28,123 nucleotides of DNA from a virus: positions 1 to 28,123 of the IMG/VR virus record IMGVR_UViG_3300033153_007767; one strand, 5' to 3'. How positions within the stretch are numbered: the first letter of the stretch is position 1; each line of letters opens with the position of its first letter. The notes beneath the pieces are model-generated. The model saw nothing but the letters and a program-made list of their open reading frames with translations, was not told the origin of the DNA and searched no databases. Positions 1-4,782 of the stretch are shown here, piece after piece. A program made the position numbers and the translations under genes.

Positions 1-17
1 TCGAATTGTGTCGGCAT
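1..17 (-). CDS. 5' end of a gene running off the left edge
   Basis: Only the first five codons (MPTQF) are inside the window, so the product cannot be named. The start is supported by a Shine-Dalgarno sequence (AGGAG) about eight bases upstream of the ATG and by a complete promoter of the shared palindrome-plus-TATA type further upstream at 67-108. The gene therefore seems to belong to the same co-regulated set as the 156-, 44- and 86-residue genes. Confidence 0.55.
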
Positions 18-66
18 TTTCTCACGCTCCTAATTTATTTGTTGTAATTATGTAATGTTCTATCAG

Positions 67-108
67 CATATAAATGTTTCTATTGATAGGTTGGACCAAC
101 GGTCCAAC
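67..108 (-). promoter_or_regulatory. Promoter with GTTGGACC palindrome, left-edge gene
   Basis: On the - strand the palindrome GTTGGACC-N3-GGTCCAAC (90-108) is followed 15 bp later by a TATA box (CATTTATATG, 67-76). The predicted transcript start near 45 leaves a short leader before the ATG at 17. Spacing and half-sites match the promoters at 659-701, 881-922 and 1249-1289. Confidence 0.7.
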
Positions 109-109
109 T

Positions 110-158
110 TAGTTTCTCAAAAGAGAAAGAAAGAAGAAGGGGATTTTTATTTATCCCC
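110..158 (-). terminator. Hairpin plus pyrimidine tract after the 156-residue gene
   Basis: On the - strand a GGGGAT/ATCCCC stem (139-144 with 153-158, 8-nt loop) overlaps the stop codon at 151-153. It is followed by a long T/C-rich run down to about 110. The layout resembles an intrinsic terminator, and a similar stem occurs at 1888-1919. Confidence 0.5.
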
Positions 159-621
159 AACGATTAATTTCCTTTTGATAATTTTCGTTGATTTTGTCGA
201 TTTGTGTTTGTGTTGGTGGTTTTCCGTAAAGTTGTTTTGGTGGGTTTTTCATTCGTTCTTTTAGTGTTTTAAGTGATAATTTTATTGCCTGTTCTTTTTT
301 TGGTTTTGTGTATGAATTTGCGATTTTCTCCAAAATTAAATGTTTGTTTTCATAATTTAATCTTGGGTCATATTTGGTTTCAGATTGAATATTAAATCTC
401 GTCATAAAATCTTTTATGCCGATAAATTTATATTCAAATACATTCGTTCCAAATTGTTTTTTTAGTTGTGCGATTGTCATTTTTTCGAGTATTGGTTTAA
501 TATCTTTTATGCTGTGGGGTTTTGTTTGTGGTTGTGCTTTTGGTTGTTTTTCATCTGCTTTATTTTCGGACATAGATTTAATTACGCCCTCGATAATTTT
601 TTTCATTTCACTTTCTTTCAT
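151..621 (-). CDS. Hypothetical basic protein, 156 aa
   Basis: I do not recognise this protein. The chosen start (MKESEMKK, ATG at 619-621) has an AGAGGT Shine-Dalgarno site about eight bases upstream and lies downstream of the TATA box at 660-668. The longer open frame back to 705 would be translated from promoter DNA and is rejected. The N-terminal third (about residues 18-40) is Lys/Gln/Pro-rich and probably disordered. The rest is Lys-rich and predicted mainly helical, without membrane segments or signal peptide. The gene is monocistronic, with its own palindrome-containing promoter and its own terminator hairpin. A small regulatory or nucleic-acid-binding protein is possible, but no motif shows it. 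Confidence 0.65.
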   Translation of the reverse strand: MKESEMKKIIEGVIKSMSENKADEKQPKAQPQTKPHSIKDIKPILEKMTIAQLKKQFGTNVFEYKFIGIKDFMTRFNIQSETKYDPRLNYENKHLILEKIANSYTKPKKEQAIKLSLKTLKERMKNPPKQLYGKPPTQTQIDKINENYQKEINRWG

Positions 622-658
622 TTTTTGATTACCTCTATTATTAGGTAATACGAGTGTA

Positions 659-701
659 GTATATATAGTTTGGGGTTGCTGGGTTGGACCGTGGGTCCAA
701 C
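659..701 (-). promoter_or_regulatory. Promoter with GTTGGACC palindrome, 156-aa gene
   Basis: The palindrome at 683-701 (8-bp arms, 3-bp spacer) is followed on the - strand 15 bp later by the TATA box CTATATATAC (659-668). The expected start of transcription is near 638, giving a short leader that carries the AGAGGT site before the ATG at 621. Confidence 0.72.
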
Positions 702-712
702 TCATCTCTCCA

Positions 713-727
713 TCTAAAAAAATTAGA
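713..727 (-). terminator. Short hairpin with T run after the 44-aa gene
   Basis: On the - strand the sequence TCTAA-T5-TTAGA overlaps the stop codon (723-725). The run of seven T residues (716-722) is the type of oligo-T signal that stops archaeal RNA polymerase. It separates the gene from the next promoter. Confidence 0.4.
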
Positions 728-857
728 CTAAACCAGATAGTGGATTTTTCTCACCACAATAACATTTTCCGTCTGCCTCAACTGCATTTCCACATTCACA
801 AGTGTAGAAACCTTTTTCCTCGCATTCTCTTAATGCCGTGTGTATTGATACTACCAT
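723..857 (-). CDS. Micro zinc-ribbon protein, 44 aa, probably leaderless
   Basis: The product is a 44-residue protein with a C-X-C pair (Cys20, Cys22) and a second C-X-C pair (Cys32, Cys34), plus Cys12, which together look like a single zinc knuckle. The ATG (855-857) is chosen because the TATA box at 881-889 lies about 27 bp upstream, so the transcript should begin at or next to the start codon. No Shine-Dalgarno site is present, as expected of a leaderless mRNA. The longer frame to 971 would run through the promoter and palindrome and is rejected. Small zinc proteins of this kind often act as transcription or protein-interaction modules in archaeal viruses; that role is inferred. Confidence 0.6.
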   Translation of the reverse strand: MVVSIHTALRECEEKGFYTCECGNAVEADGKCYCGEKNPLSGLV

Positions 858-880
858 AATATAAGATATATCATATTGAG

Positions 881-922
881 TATATAAAGATTGTGGTTGG
901 TAGGTTGGACCAGGGGTCCAAC
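881..922 (-). promoter_or_regulatory. Promoter with GTTGGACC palindrome, 44-aa gene
   Basis: The palindrome at 904-922 (3-bp spacer) is followed on the - strand 15 bp later by the TATA box CTTTATATA (881-889). The predicted transcript start coincides with the ATG at 857. Confidence 0.72.
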
Positions 923-952
923 TCAATGATCCAAAAAATAAAGAAAGAATGT

Positions 953-1213
953 TTATGGGAATGTCATACAAGGATCTATTAATATATCAAAGTTACAAGT
1001 AGTGTCATTGTATTGCACTCGTATCATTCCTGATGATATAAACATTCCATTTTTTAATTTGTTTTCTGCTTGTAGCGATCCGATTTTATTTGATATAGAA
1101 TAAAATACCTCATCAGCATTTATAAATATTCCAGGATTTAATTCCTCGAGTATTTTAAATATATATTTTGCTTTTTCACGCATATTTGATTGATTTGTTA
1201 TTCTTTCTATCAT
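953..1213 (-). CDS. Hypothetical protein, 86 aa
   Basis: I do not recognise this protein. The ATG at 1211-1213 (MIERITNQ) is preceded by a strong GAGGTGAT Shine-Dalgarno site with about six bases of spacing. A GTG nine bases further upstream lies inside that site and is unlikely to be the start. The N-terminal half (MREKAKYIFKILEEL) is predicted helical and the C-terminal half beta-rich, suggesting a compact alpha/beta domain. There is no signal peptide or membrane segment. It has its own palindrome-containing promoter, and a T-rich tract follows the stop codon. It probably belongs to the same early regulon as its neighbours. Confidence 0.65.
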   Translation of the reverse strand: MIERITNQSNMREKAKYIFKILEELNPGIFINADEVFYSISNKIGSLQAENKLKNGMFISSGMIRVQYNDTTCNFDILIDPCMTFP

Positions 1214-1248
1214 TTTTATCACCTCTATTACTATGTATCAGGTATCAG

Positions 1249-1289
1249 TATATAAAGGTTTGTATTCTAAGGTTGGACCAGGGTCCAAC
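1249..1289 (-). promoter_or_regulatory. Promoter with GTTGGACC palindrome, 86-aa gene
   Basis: The palindrome at 1272-1289 (2-bp spacer) is followed on the - strand 15 bp later by the TATA box CTTTATATA (1249-1257). Transcription should begin near 1227, leaving a leader that contains the GAGGTGAT site. Confidence 0.72.
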
Positions 1290-1303
1290 TTAGCTCTCTA
1301 TAT

Positions 1304-1311
1304 AAAAAAAA
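1304..1311 (-). terminator. T8 tract after the 30-aa zinc-ribbon gene
   Basis: Eight consecutive T residues on the - strand, about 20 bases after the stop codon at 1332-1334. This is sufficient for factor-independent termination by archaeal RNA polymerase. No hairpin is evident. Confidence 0.35.
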
Positions 1312-1331
1312 TAATAGTGATGATCAGATAG

Positions 1332-1424
1332 TTACTCGACCCAATCACCACATACTGGACAAACATCATCATCTATTGGGATGACGATCGTGCCACAGTT
1401 ATCACATTCAATAGGTTCTGTCAT
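1332..1424 (-). CDS. Micro zinc ribbon, 30 aa, leaderless
   Basis: The gene encodes a 30-residue protein that is little more than one zinc ribbon: Cys7-X2-Cys10 and Cys22-X2-Cys25, each pair followed by a small turn residue, with an acidic loop between. The TATA box at 1447-1456 is centred about 27 bp upstream of the ATG, so the mRNA should be leaderless; no Shine-Dalgarno site is present. Unlike the three genes to its left, no GTTGGACC palindrome sits at the standard position. Isolated zinc ribbons of this size may bind DNA or polymerase subunits. The function is inferred from the fold only. Confidence 0.6.
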   Translation of the reverse strand: MTEPIECDNCGTIVIPIDDDVCPVCGDWVE

Positions 1425-1446
1425 AAAGGGGTGTATGGTGTATGGG

Positions 1447-1456
1447 TTTATAAATG
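1447..1456 (-). promoter_or_regulatory. TATA box of the 30-aa zinc-ribbon gene
   Basis: CATTTATAAA on the - strand, centred about 27 bp upstream of the ATG at 1422-1424, which predicts a leaderless transcript. Confidence 0.5.
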
Positions 1457-1557
1457 TTGTTATGCCAGAAAAATAAACTAAATATAAAAGCAAATATTCT
1501 AATGAACTTTTTAAGCGCGCGCGTGGGGTGTCTGTGGTTGCACTCTCTTATATATGA

Positions 1558-1653
1558 TTATTTATATAAATCGTTATATATACATATAGAGGGCATATTA
1601 ATCATTCTTATGTGGTATGTTACCTCTCTCTCTTTATGTGTGCTATACGCCAT
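1558..1653 (-). CDS. Possible 31-aa peptide
   Basis: A short frame starting MAYSTHKE has a well-spaced GAGGT Shine-Dalgarno site five bases before the ATG and an AT-rich TATA-like box (CATTTAAATAC on the - strand, near 1686-1696) about 37 bp upstream. The predicted transcript start would fall just before the Shine-Dalgarno site. The peptide resembles nothing I know and its C-terminal half is unremarkable. The signals are suggestive but the length is within chance. Confidence 0.3.
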   Translation of the reverse strand: MAYSTHKEREVTYHIRMINMPSICIYNDLYK

Positions 1654-1725
1654 CTTATACCTCTTTAAATGGAATGTTTTAAGAGTATTTAAATGTTTTT
1701 TTATATTTGATATGGATAAATTTGG

Positions 1726-1844
1726 GGTCCAACTCTTTATCGTGTGCCGTGCTAACACGTGTAGGGTCCAACCTATGATTGAGGTCCAACCCATCGGTGA
1801 GTTGGACCGGTGGTGTCACTGAGTTGGACCCGCGAGAGTCCAAC
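1726..1844. repeat. Cluster of six GTTGGACC half-sites
   Basis: GGTCCAAC occurs at 1726-1733, 1765-1772 and 1783-1790; GTTGGACC at 1801-1808 and 1823-1830; and a one-mismatch copy (AGTCCAAC) at 1837-1844. The third and fourth copies form an inverted pair with a 10-bp spacer in the opposite polarity to the promoter palindromes. The last two form a promoter-like palindrome with a 6-bp spacer. No TATA box lies 15 bp from either pair. The same protein that binds the four promoters could bind here, for example as origin iterons or as a switch region. Confidence 0.65.
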
Positions 1845-1887
1845 CTATCGATCTAATATATAACAAACAAAATAAAAGTAAAGAGGT

Positions 1888-1919
1888 GGGGATATATGAA
1901 TCTGAAAACACATATCCCC
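1888..1919 (-). terminator. GGGGATAT hairpin after the microgene operon
   Basis: An 8-bp stem (GGGGATAT at 1888-1895 with ATATCCCC at 1912-1919) with a 16-nt loop lies 20 bp beyond the stop of the last microgene. On the - strand it is followed by a T-rich tract. The stem resembles the one at 139-158. A competing reading, a 22-codon + strand peptide, is noted among the rejected items. Confidence 0.4.
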
Positions 1920-1938
1920 GTATCAGATCAATCTTATT

Positions 1939-2028
1939 TTAAAGATCGTTTCTATTCAACTTAATGAATAGTTGTATTGCTTTATGCAATTTTTCATTTT
2001 CTATTTGTTGTTTTGTTCTTGGTTTCAT
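1939..2028 (-). CDS. Hypothetical basic peptide, 29 aa
   Basis: Short basic peptide (MKPRTKQQIENEKLHKAIQL...), predicted to be a single helix. Its ATG overlaps the stop codon of the preceding gene (ATGA), and a GAGGAG Shine-Dalgarno site lies seven to eight bases upstream inside that gene, so translation is probably coupled. It is the last member of the five-gene overlapping string. No function can be assigned. Confidence 0.5.
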   Translation of the reverse strand: MKPRTKQQIENEKLHKAIQLFIKLNRNDL

Positions 2029-2201
2029 TCTTTACACTCCTCTATAGCATCATCATAGTATTGTTTAAAATTATTCCATTTATAACCTAACACCCAATTT
2101 AGAGTTATTATTTTATCTAATGTTTTTGTTGTATTATCTATTGGGTATCCATTGAATATTAATTTATTTCTATATTCTTTTATTTCATCTATTGATTTCA
2201 T
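2025..2201 (-). CDS. Hypothetical protein, 58 aa
   Basis: A small acidic protein starting MKSIDEIKEYRNKL and ending EECKE, predicted to be two or three helices, with no membrane segment. The ATG at 2199-2201 has GGAG six bases upstream. An alternative ATG four codons earlier (2211-2213) overlaps the end of the previous gene and is also possible. It sits in the middle of a string of overlapping microgenes that look translationally coupled. The family is not recognised. Confidence 0.55.
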   Translation of the reverse strand: MKSIDEIKEYRNKLIFNGYPIDNTTKTLDKIITLNWVLGYKWNNFKQYYDDAIEECKE

Positions 2202-2203
2202 TT

Positions 2204-2329
2204 TTAACTCCATTCTGCATCATCAAATTCATCACTCAAATCTAATAAGCATATTAATCTTAATTTTTGATCTTTTGTATAATGTGGATCGTCCTCAATT
2301 CTTTTTTTCATTCTCTCTCTTATATCCAT
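2204..2329 (-). CDS. Hypothetical acidic protein, 41 aa
   Basis: A 41-residue protein with a basic first helix (MDIRERMKKRIEDD) and an acidic C-terminus (DLSDEFDDAEWS). Its ATG follows directly on the stop codon of the upstream microgene (TAAATG), and GGAG lies about nine bases upstream inside that gene. Such spacing is typical of coupled phage genes. No family is recognised. Confidence 0.5.
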   Translation of the reverse strand: MDIRERMKKRIEDDPHYTKDQKLRLICLLDLSDEFDDAEWS

Positions 2330-2413
2330 TTATATCAACTCCATTTCTTTTTGTATATCTAATTCTATCATATATTCATCAAATTTATTTCCTTCTTTTA
2401 TATCATATTTCAT
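2330..2413 (-). CDS. Hypothetical peptide, 27 aa
   Basis: A 27-residue acidic peptide (MKYDIKEGNKFDEYMIELDI...) with a good Shine-Dalgarno site (GGGGTGG, five to six bases before the ATG) that lies within the last codons of the preceding zinc-ribbon gene. The stop codon abuts the next ATG. Its place in the coupled string is the main reason to accept it. Function unknown. Confidence 0.45.
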   Translation of the reverse strand: MKYDIKEGNKFDEYMIELDIQKEMELI

Positions 2414-2415
2414 TT

Positions 2416-2526
2416 TTACCACCCCATTTCTAATACACAATCAGAGCATACTGGTATCCCATCATATTTTACATCACAACAAAAGTTATATTTTTGTTTT
2501 CCACATACTGGACAAGTTTTTCTCAT
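2416..2526 (-). CDS. Micro zinc-ribbon protein, 36 aa
   Basis: A 36-residue protein with Cys5-X2-Cys8 near the N-terminus, Cys16-Cys17 in the middle and Cys27-X2-Cys30 near the C-terminus, consistent with one four-cysteine zinc ribbon. A GAGGGAT Shine-Dalgarno site lies four to five bases before the ATG. It opens the overlapping string of five microgenes. Transcription could come from the preceding 196-residue gene by read-through, because the TATA-like box at 2536-2546 is too close to the ATG to serve it. It is the third micro zinc ribbon of the left arm. Function inferred only as zinc-binding. Confidence 0.55.
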   Translation of the reverse strand: MRKTCPVCGKQKYNFCCDVKYDGIPVCSDCVLEMGW

Positions 2527-2540
2527 TTTATCCCTCTATA

Positions 2541-2571
2541 TATAAAGAAAATAATAAAGGGTTTTATCCCT
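2541..2571 (-). terminator. Hairpin and T-rich tract at the end of the 196-aa gene
   Basis: On the - strand AGGG-ATAAAA-CCCT (2558-2571) overlaps the stop codon at 2564-2566 and is followed by a T-rich tract (TTTATTATTTTCTTT). The stem is short, so it may act as a weak attenuator that lets the microgene string be read through. Confidence 0.4.
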
Positions 2572-3154
2572 CTATCAGTTTTATTATTTGTTGTCTTGTT
2601 TCATTGCCTGTTAGTATATCGTGTATGTGTGTTGGTATTATCATAAGGTTGTTTGCTACATTCCTTATTTCATTGCCTATTGCTTGTTTTATATGGTGTG
2701 TTGTAAATCCTTCTTCTACAAATATTGATACATACCAAAACTTTTTATTATCGTGTTGTTTGGTTACAAGTTTTAAATGCTTGTAGCCATATACATTATA
2801 CACATAAGCAATATAGATATGTAAGTTTAATATGGTTGCTTTGTTTTGTAAAGCCATATATGTATTATCAATAACAACCTTACCAGTATCATAATATTTT
2901 TGATTTATCAAATAATAAAAGGTATCATAAAAATCAGTTTTTGATAAATCATTTTTAAGTTGCTCAATAACTGTTTTTAATTTTGTTGCTATTGTTTCAG
3001 TTTGTGGGAAACTAAAAAATCTTGATTTATCTCTTTTACCTAATACTATATTCCTTAAATCAATAATTTTATCGTTCTTTATTTCAGGAATTAATTTTAA
3101 AATTCCTGTTGTGTTGGTGGCTTCATTTTCAGATTTTGATTTTTGTGTTTTCAT
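2564..3154 (-). CDS. Hypothetical protein, 196 aa
   Basis: I do not recognise the family. The start (MKTQKSKSENE, ATG 3152-3154) follows a GAGGT Shine-Dalgarno site by about seven bases and lies at a suitable distance from the TATA box at 3188-3198. The frame open to 3187 would start inside the leader. The first 25 residues are Lys/Ser/Glu/Asn-rich and probably disordered. The remainder is a mixed alpha/beta domain with a beta-rich centre (residues about 85-150) and a helical C-terminus (IGNEIRNVANNLMIIP). No Cys clusters, nucleotide-binding motif or membrane segment is visible. It is the first gene of the left arm read from the divergent region and so is probably expressed early. Confidence 0.7.
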   Translation of the reverse strand: MKTQKSKSENEATNTTGILKLIPEIKNDKIIDLRNIVLGKRDKSRFFSFPQTETIATKLKTVIEQLKNDLSKTDFYDTFYYLINQKYYDTGKVVIDNTYMALQNKATILNLHIYIAYVYNVYGYKHLKLVTKQHDNKKFWYVSIFVEEGFTTHHIKQAIGNEIRNVANNLMIIPTHIHDILTGNETRQQIIKLIEG

Positions 3155-3187
3155 TTTGGTTACCTCAACCCTGTAAGGACTTACCAA

Positions 3188-3198
3188 GTATATATAAT
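3188..3198 (-). promoter_or_regulatory. TATA box of the 196-aa gene
   Basis: TTATATATAC on the - strand. A transcript start about 26 bp downstream (near 3166) would give a short leader containing the GAGGT site. No GTTGGACC palindrome lies at the standard distance, so this gene is outside that regulon. Confidence 0.5.
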
Positions 3199-3383
3199 TT
3201 TCCCCAATTTTTACTATTTGTATATCTTTTTAGATGTTTTTTTATATGCTCTTTTATGTATTTTTAGCCAAACATAAACGAATTTTAGAATTTTTTTAGG
3301 TTGAGAAATAGCAGCTAAGTTACATCTCAAAACTATAACGATCACTTCAAACCTTCTCTTCACCCAGTAATCTCAGCCCCGAA

Positions 3384-3400
3384 ACTTTCCATATATGGAA
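3384..3400. promoter_or_regulatory. Palindrome TTCCATATATGGAA, copy 1
   Basis: A perfect 14-bp palindrome, with ACT in front also conserved, so 17 bp are identical with the copy at 3590-3606. It lies about 75 bp upstream of the TATA box at 3474. It could be an upstream operator that cooperates with copy 2. Confidence 0.6.
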
Positions 3401-3577
3401 CGACGTGCTCTATAATATTATAACGGAAACCCGAATCTAAACGCCTCTTATTCTAAATATGACACACAAGTAGTATATAAAGCTTTCGGTGGCCTCTCGG
3501 AGGGATTTATAAATCACCAAAATAAAGTTACCGGGTAATACGTATATGAGGAAGACTAAAATATATATACAAAAGTA

Positions 3578-3606
3578 TATGTATATAATACTTTCCATAT
3601 ATGGAA
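3578..3606 (+). promoter_or_regulatory. Late-operon promoter with overlapping palindrome, copy 2
   Basis: A TATA box (TATATAATA, 3582-3590) is followed immediately by the second 17-bp ACTTTCCATATATGGAA element (3590-3606). The palindrome fills the space between the TATA box and the expected transcript start near 3612. A protein bound there would block polymerase recruitment, so repression is the simplest guess. The transcript would have a leader of about 65 nt before the gene at 3677. Confidence 0.5.
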
Positions 3607-3676
3607 ATTAGATTATTTCAGGAGAGCCAAGAATGGCGGGTTAGGGGTAGGCAAATAAAATAAAAATGTGATAAAT

Positions 3677-4255
3677 ATGACGAAAGAAAACAAACTCATA
3701 CAATATAATTTACAAGACGAAGCAATAGATCTTCGTAAGCGTGGGAGTAGCTATTTAGAGATAGCTGAGACACTAAAGAAAAATCATCCAAAGATTGATG
3801 ATATTCAAAAGTTATCGCAGATGTCTGTTATGAGATTCCTCGATGGAAACAAAGAACGTGAACTACAAGAACAAGTAGATCTCGGTGGAGACCCAGTAAA
3901 GGATTTAACAGAAGAATTCTGTACAGCTGTAAGAGACATAAACGATAGATCAAAAACTATATATAATTATTCGATGAGATTCCTTGACAAACTTAAAAAA
4001 GAGAATAAAGACAATCCCTTAATCTTAAAGGCAATTAAAGGAGTGAGTGATTCTCTCGCTGAAGAGAGAAAAAATATGATAGCCCTAAAGCAATTTGGTG
4101 AGAAGCGCAGTATGACTATCCAAAACATAAATCTCAAGAAAGAGATACATGTAAAGAATATGCTAATGTCGTTCTCGAAAGATTTAAATAAAGAGCTATG
4201 TCCTAACTGCAGAGCTAAGATGCCTGCAATATTAGGTAAATTAGAAGAAGTATAG
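3677..4255 (+). CDS. terS: Probable terminase small subunit
   Basis: A 192-residue protein in the usual place of the small terminase, two genes ahead of the large subunit. The N-terminal part (residues about 8-55) looks like a helix-turn-helix: a Leu/Ile-rich first helix, the turn GSSYLEIAETL, and a second helix ending SVMRFLDGN. The rest is a long helical, charged region suited to ring-forming oligomerisation, and the end carries a C-X2-C pair (LCPNCRAK). The ATG at 3677 is chosen because GTGAT lies four bases upstream; the GTG at 3668 is part of that site. TerS would recognise viral DNA and regulate the motor. A different DNA-binding regulator is the main alternative. Confidence 0.6.
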   Translation: MTKENKLIQYNLQDEAIDLRKRGSSYLEIAETLKKNHPKIDDIQKLSQMSVMRFLDGNKERELQEQVDLGGDPVKDLTEEFCTAVRDINDRSKTIYNYSMRFLDKLKKENKDNPLILKAIKGVSDSLAEERKNMIALKQFGEKRSMTIQNINLKKEIHVKNMLMSFSKDLNKELCPNCRAKMPAILGKLEEV

Positions 4256-4266
4256 GAGGTCAATAA

Positions 4267-4509
4267 ATGGCAAATAAGAAAGCACCAAAAATGGTCCCAG
4301 CTTATGAATTATCAATAACAATGAAAAAGTTCTTTTATGAATTGATTATAGTTGGATTTATAGCTTCATTAACTTGGTATATGTCATCAGGTGTAGAATT
4401 ACTAAGTTTAGAATTTCCAGCATATGTTGGAATTATATCATTATCAGTAGCTATAGTTGCAGCGTTCATAAATTATTTAAAGAACCACAACAAAATGAAA
4501 GAAATTTAG
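4267..4509 (+). CDS. Small two-helix membrane protein (holin-like)
   Basis: An 80-residue protein with a basic N-terminus (residues 1-20), two predicted transmembrane segments (about 23-43 and 51-72) joined by a short loop, and a charged C-terminus (KNHNKMKEI). Topology and size match class II holin-like proteins, but nothing in the sequence identifies a holin. A strong AGGAGGT Shine-Dalgarno site precedes the ATG. It lies between terS and a second small membrane protein, ahead of the large terminase. A role in lysis or in membrane-associated assembly is inferred only from topology. Confidence 0.6.
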   Translation: MANKKAPKMVPAYELSITMKKFFYELIIVGFIASLTWYMSSGVELLSLEFPAYVGIISLSVAIVAAFINYLKNHNKMKEI

Positions 4510-4585
4510 ACTCACGTAGAGCACTAACGAAGTTGTATGTTTCACGAGAAAGATGATATGTGATATATAACAAGAGGAAATAAAA

Positions 4586-4705
4586 ATGGCAGAAAAAGAA
4601 ACAGACTACAAAGATCTAGTATTCAAGGTAGCTCTCACCATTGGTGCGATGTACCTTTTAGCAAATTTACTAGATTTGTCTTGGACAATCTCAATGGGTT
4701 TATAA
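4586..4705 (+). CDS. Single-pass membrane microprotein, 39 aa
   Basis: A 39-residue protein: a charged start (MAEKETDYKDL) followed by one hydrophobic segment (residues about 12-37). An AGAGGAAA Shine-Dalgarno site lies about six bases before the ATG. A terminator-like hairpin follows the stop, so this gene appears to close the first transcription unit of the + strand. It may pair with the adjacent 80-residue membrane protein, for example as a holin/antiholin couple, but this is only inferred from adjacency. Confidence 0.5.
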   Translation: MAEKETDYKDLVFKVALTIGAMYLLANLLDLSWTISMGL

Positions 4706-4738
4706 ACTCGATGATGATTGAGTCTTGAACTTGATTTG

Positions 4739-4770
4739 CTGGGTGAGACTCCCAGTTATGTTTTTTATTT
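4739..4770 (+). terminator. Hairpin with T tract before the large terminase
   Basis: CTGGG-TGAGACT-CCCAG (4739-4755) is followed by TTATGTTTTTTATTT. This has the form of an intrinsic terminator or attenuator between the terS/membrane genes and the large terminase gene. No separate strong TATA box for the terminase was found at the right distance, so partial read-through is likely. Confidence 0.5.
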
Positions 4771-4782
4771 ATAAAGGTAATC

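Larger units (their letters stand above)
1425..1938. other. Gene-poor control region with half-site cluster
   Basis: This 514-bp stretch carries no long convincing gene. From left to right it holds the TATA box of the 30-aa gene, an alternating GC run (GCGCGCGCG near 1516-1524), several TATA-like sequences on both strands (1545-1590), one possible 31-codon gene on the - strand, six copies of the GTTGGACC half-site between 1726 and 1844, and a terminator-like hairpin at 1888-1919. A 122-codon open frame on the + strand (1454-1822) is rejected because it lacks a ribosome binding site and passes through the half-site cluster. The mix of iterated sites, AT-rich DNA and few genes would suit a replication origin or control region, but nothing proves it. 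Confidence 0.5.
3155..3676. other. Divergent intergenic control region
   Basis: About 520 bp separate the leftward early arm from the rightward late operon, with no convincing gene. It contains the leftward TATA box (3188-3198), a TTGAGA/TCTCAA inverted repeat (3301-3330), the first TTCCATATATGGAA palindrome (3387-3400), rightward TATA boxes at 3474-3483 and 3504-3514, a small CCTC/GAGG hairpin near 3491-3503, an AT-rich tract at 3560-3590, a third TATA box (3582-3590), and the second palindrome (3593-3606). Near 3621-3644 an SD-like GGAGAG precedes a three-codon frame (ATG GCG GGT TAG) whose meaning is unclear. Confidence 0.6.

Noticed and set aside
622-705. Upstream extension of the 156-residue gene
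   Set aside because: The extension would be translated from the palindrome and TATA box; the downstream ATG has a Shine-Dalgarno site.
858-971. Upstream extension of the 44-residue gene
   Set aside because: It runs through the palindrome and promoter; the TATA distance supports a leaderless start at 857.
1454-1822. 122-codon open frame on the + strand
   Set aside because: It has no ribosome binding site, its composition is unlike other genes here, and it crosses the half-site cluster whose repeats dictate the encoded residues.
1896-1964. 22-codon + strand frame (MNLKTHIPVSDQ...) after a GAGGTGGGG sequence and a TATA-like box
   Set aside because: The signals look good, but the start lies inside a terminator-like stem, the frame converges on a better supported - strand gene, and the length is within chance.
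3387-3396. Resemblance of CCATATATGG to a eukaryotic CArG box
   Set aside because: The match to CC(A/T)6GG is likely fortuitous, since MADS-box factors are not expected in an archaeal virus; a generic palindromic operator is simpler.
3543-3612. Short + strand frame (about 21 codons) in the divergent region
   Set aside because: It lacks a good start signal and consists of AT-rich promoter sequence.
3621-3644. GGAGAG followed by ATG GCG GGT TAG, a possible three-codon leader
   Set aside because: It is too short to support as a gene; a regulatory leader cannot be shown.
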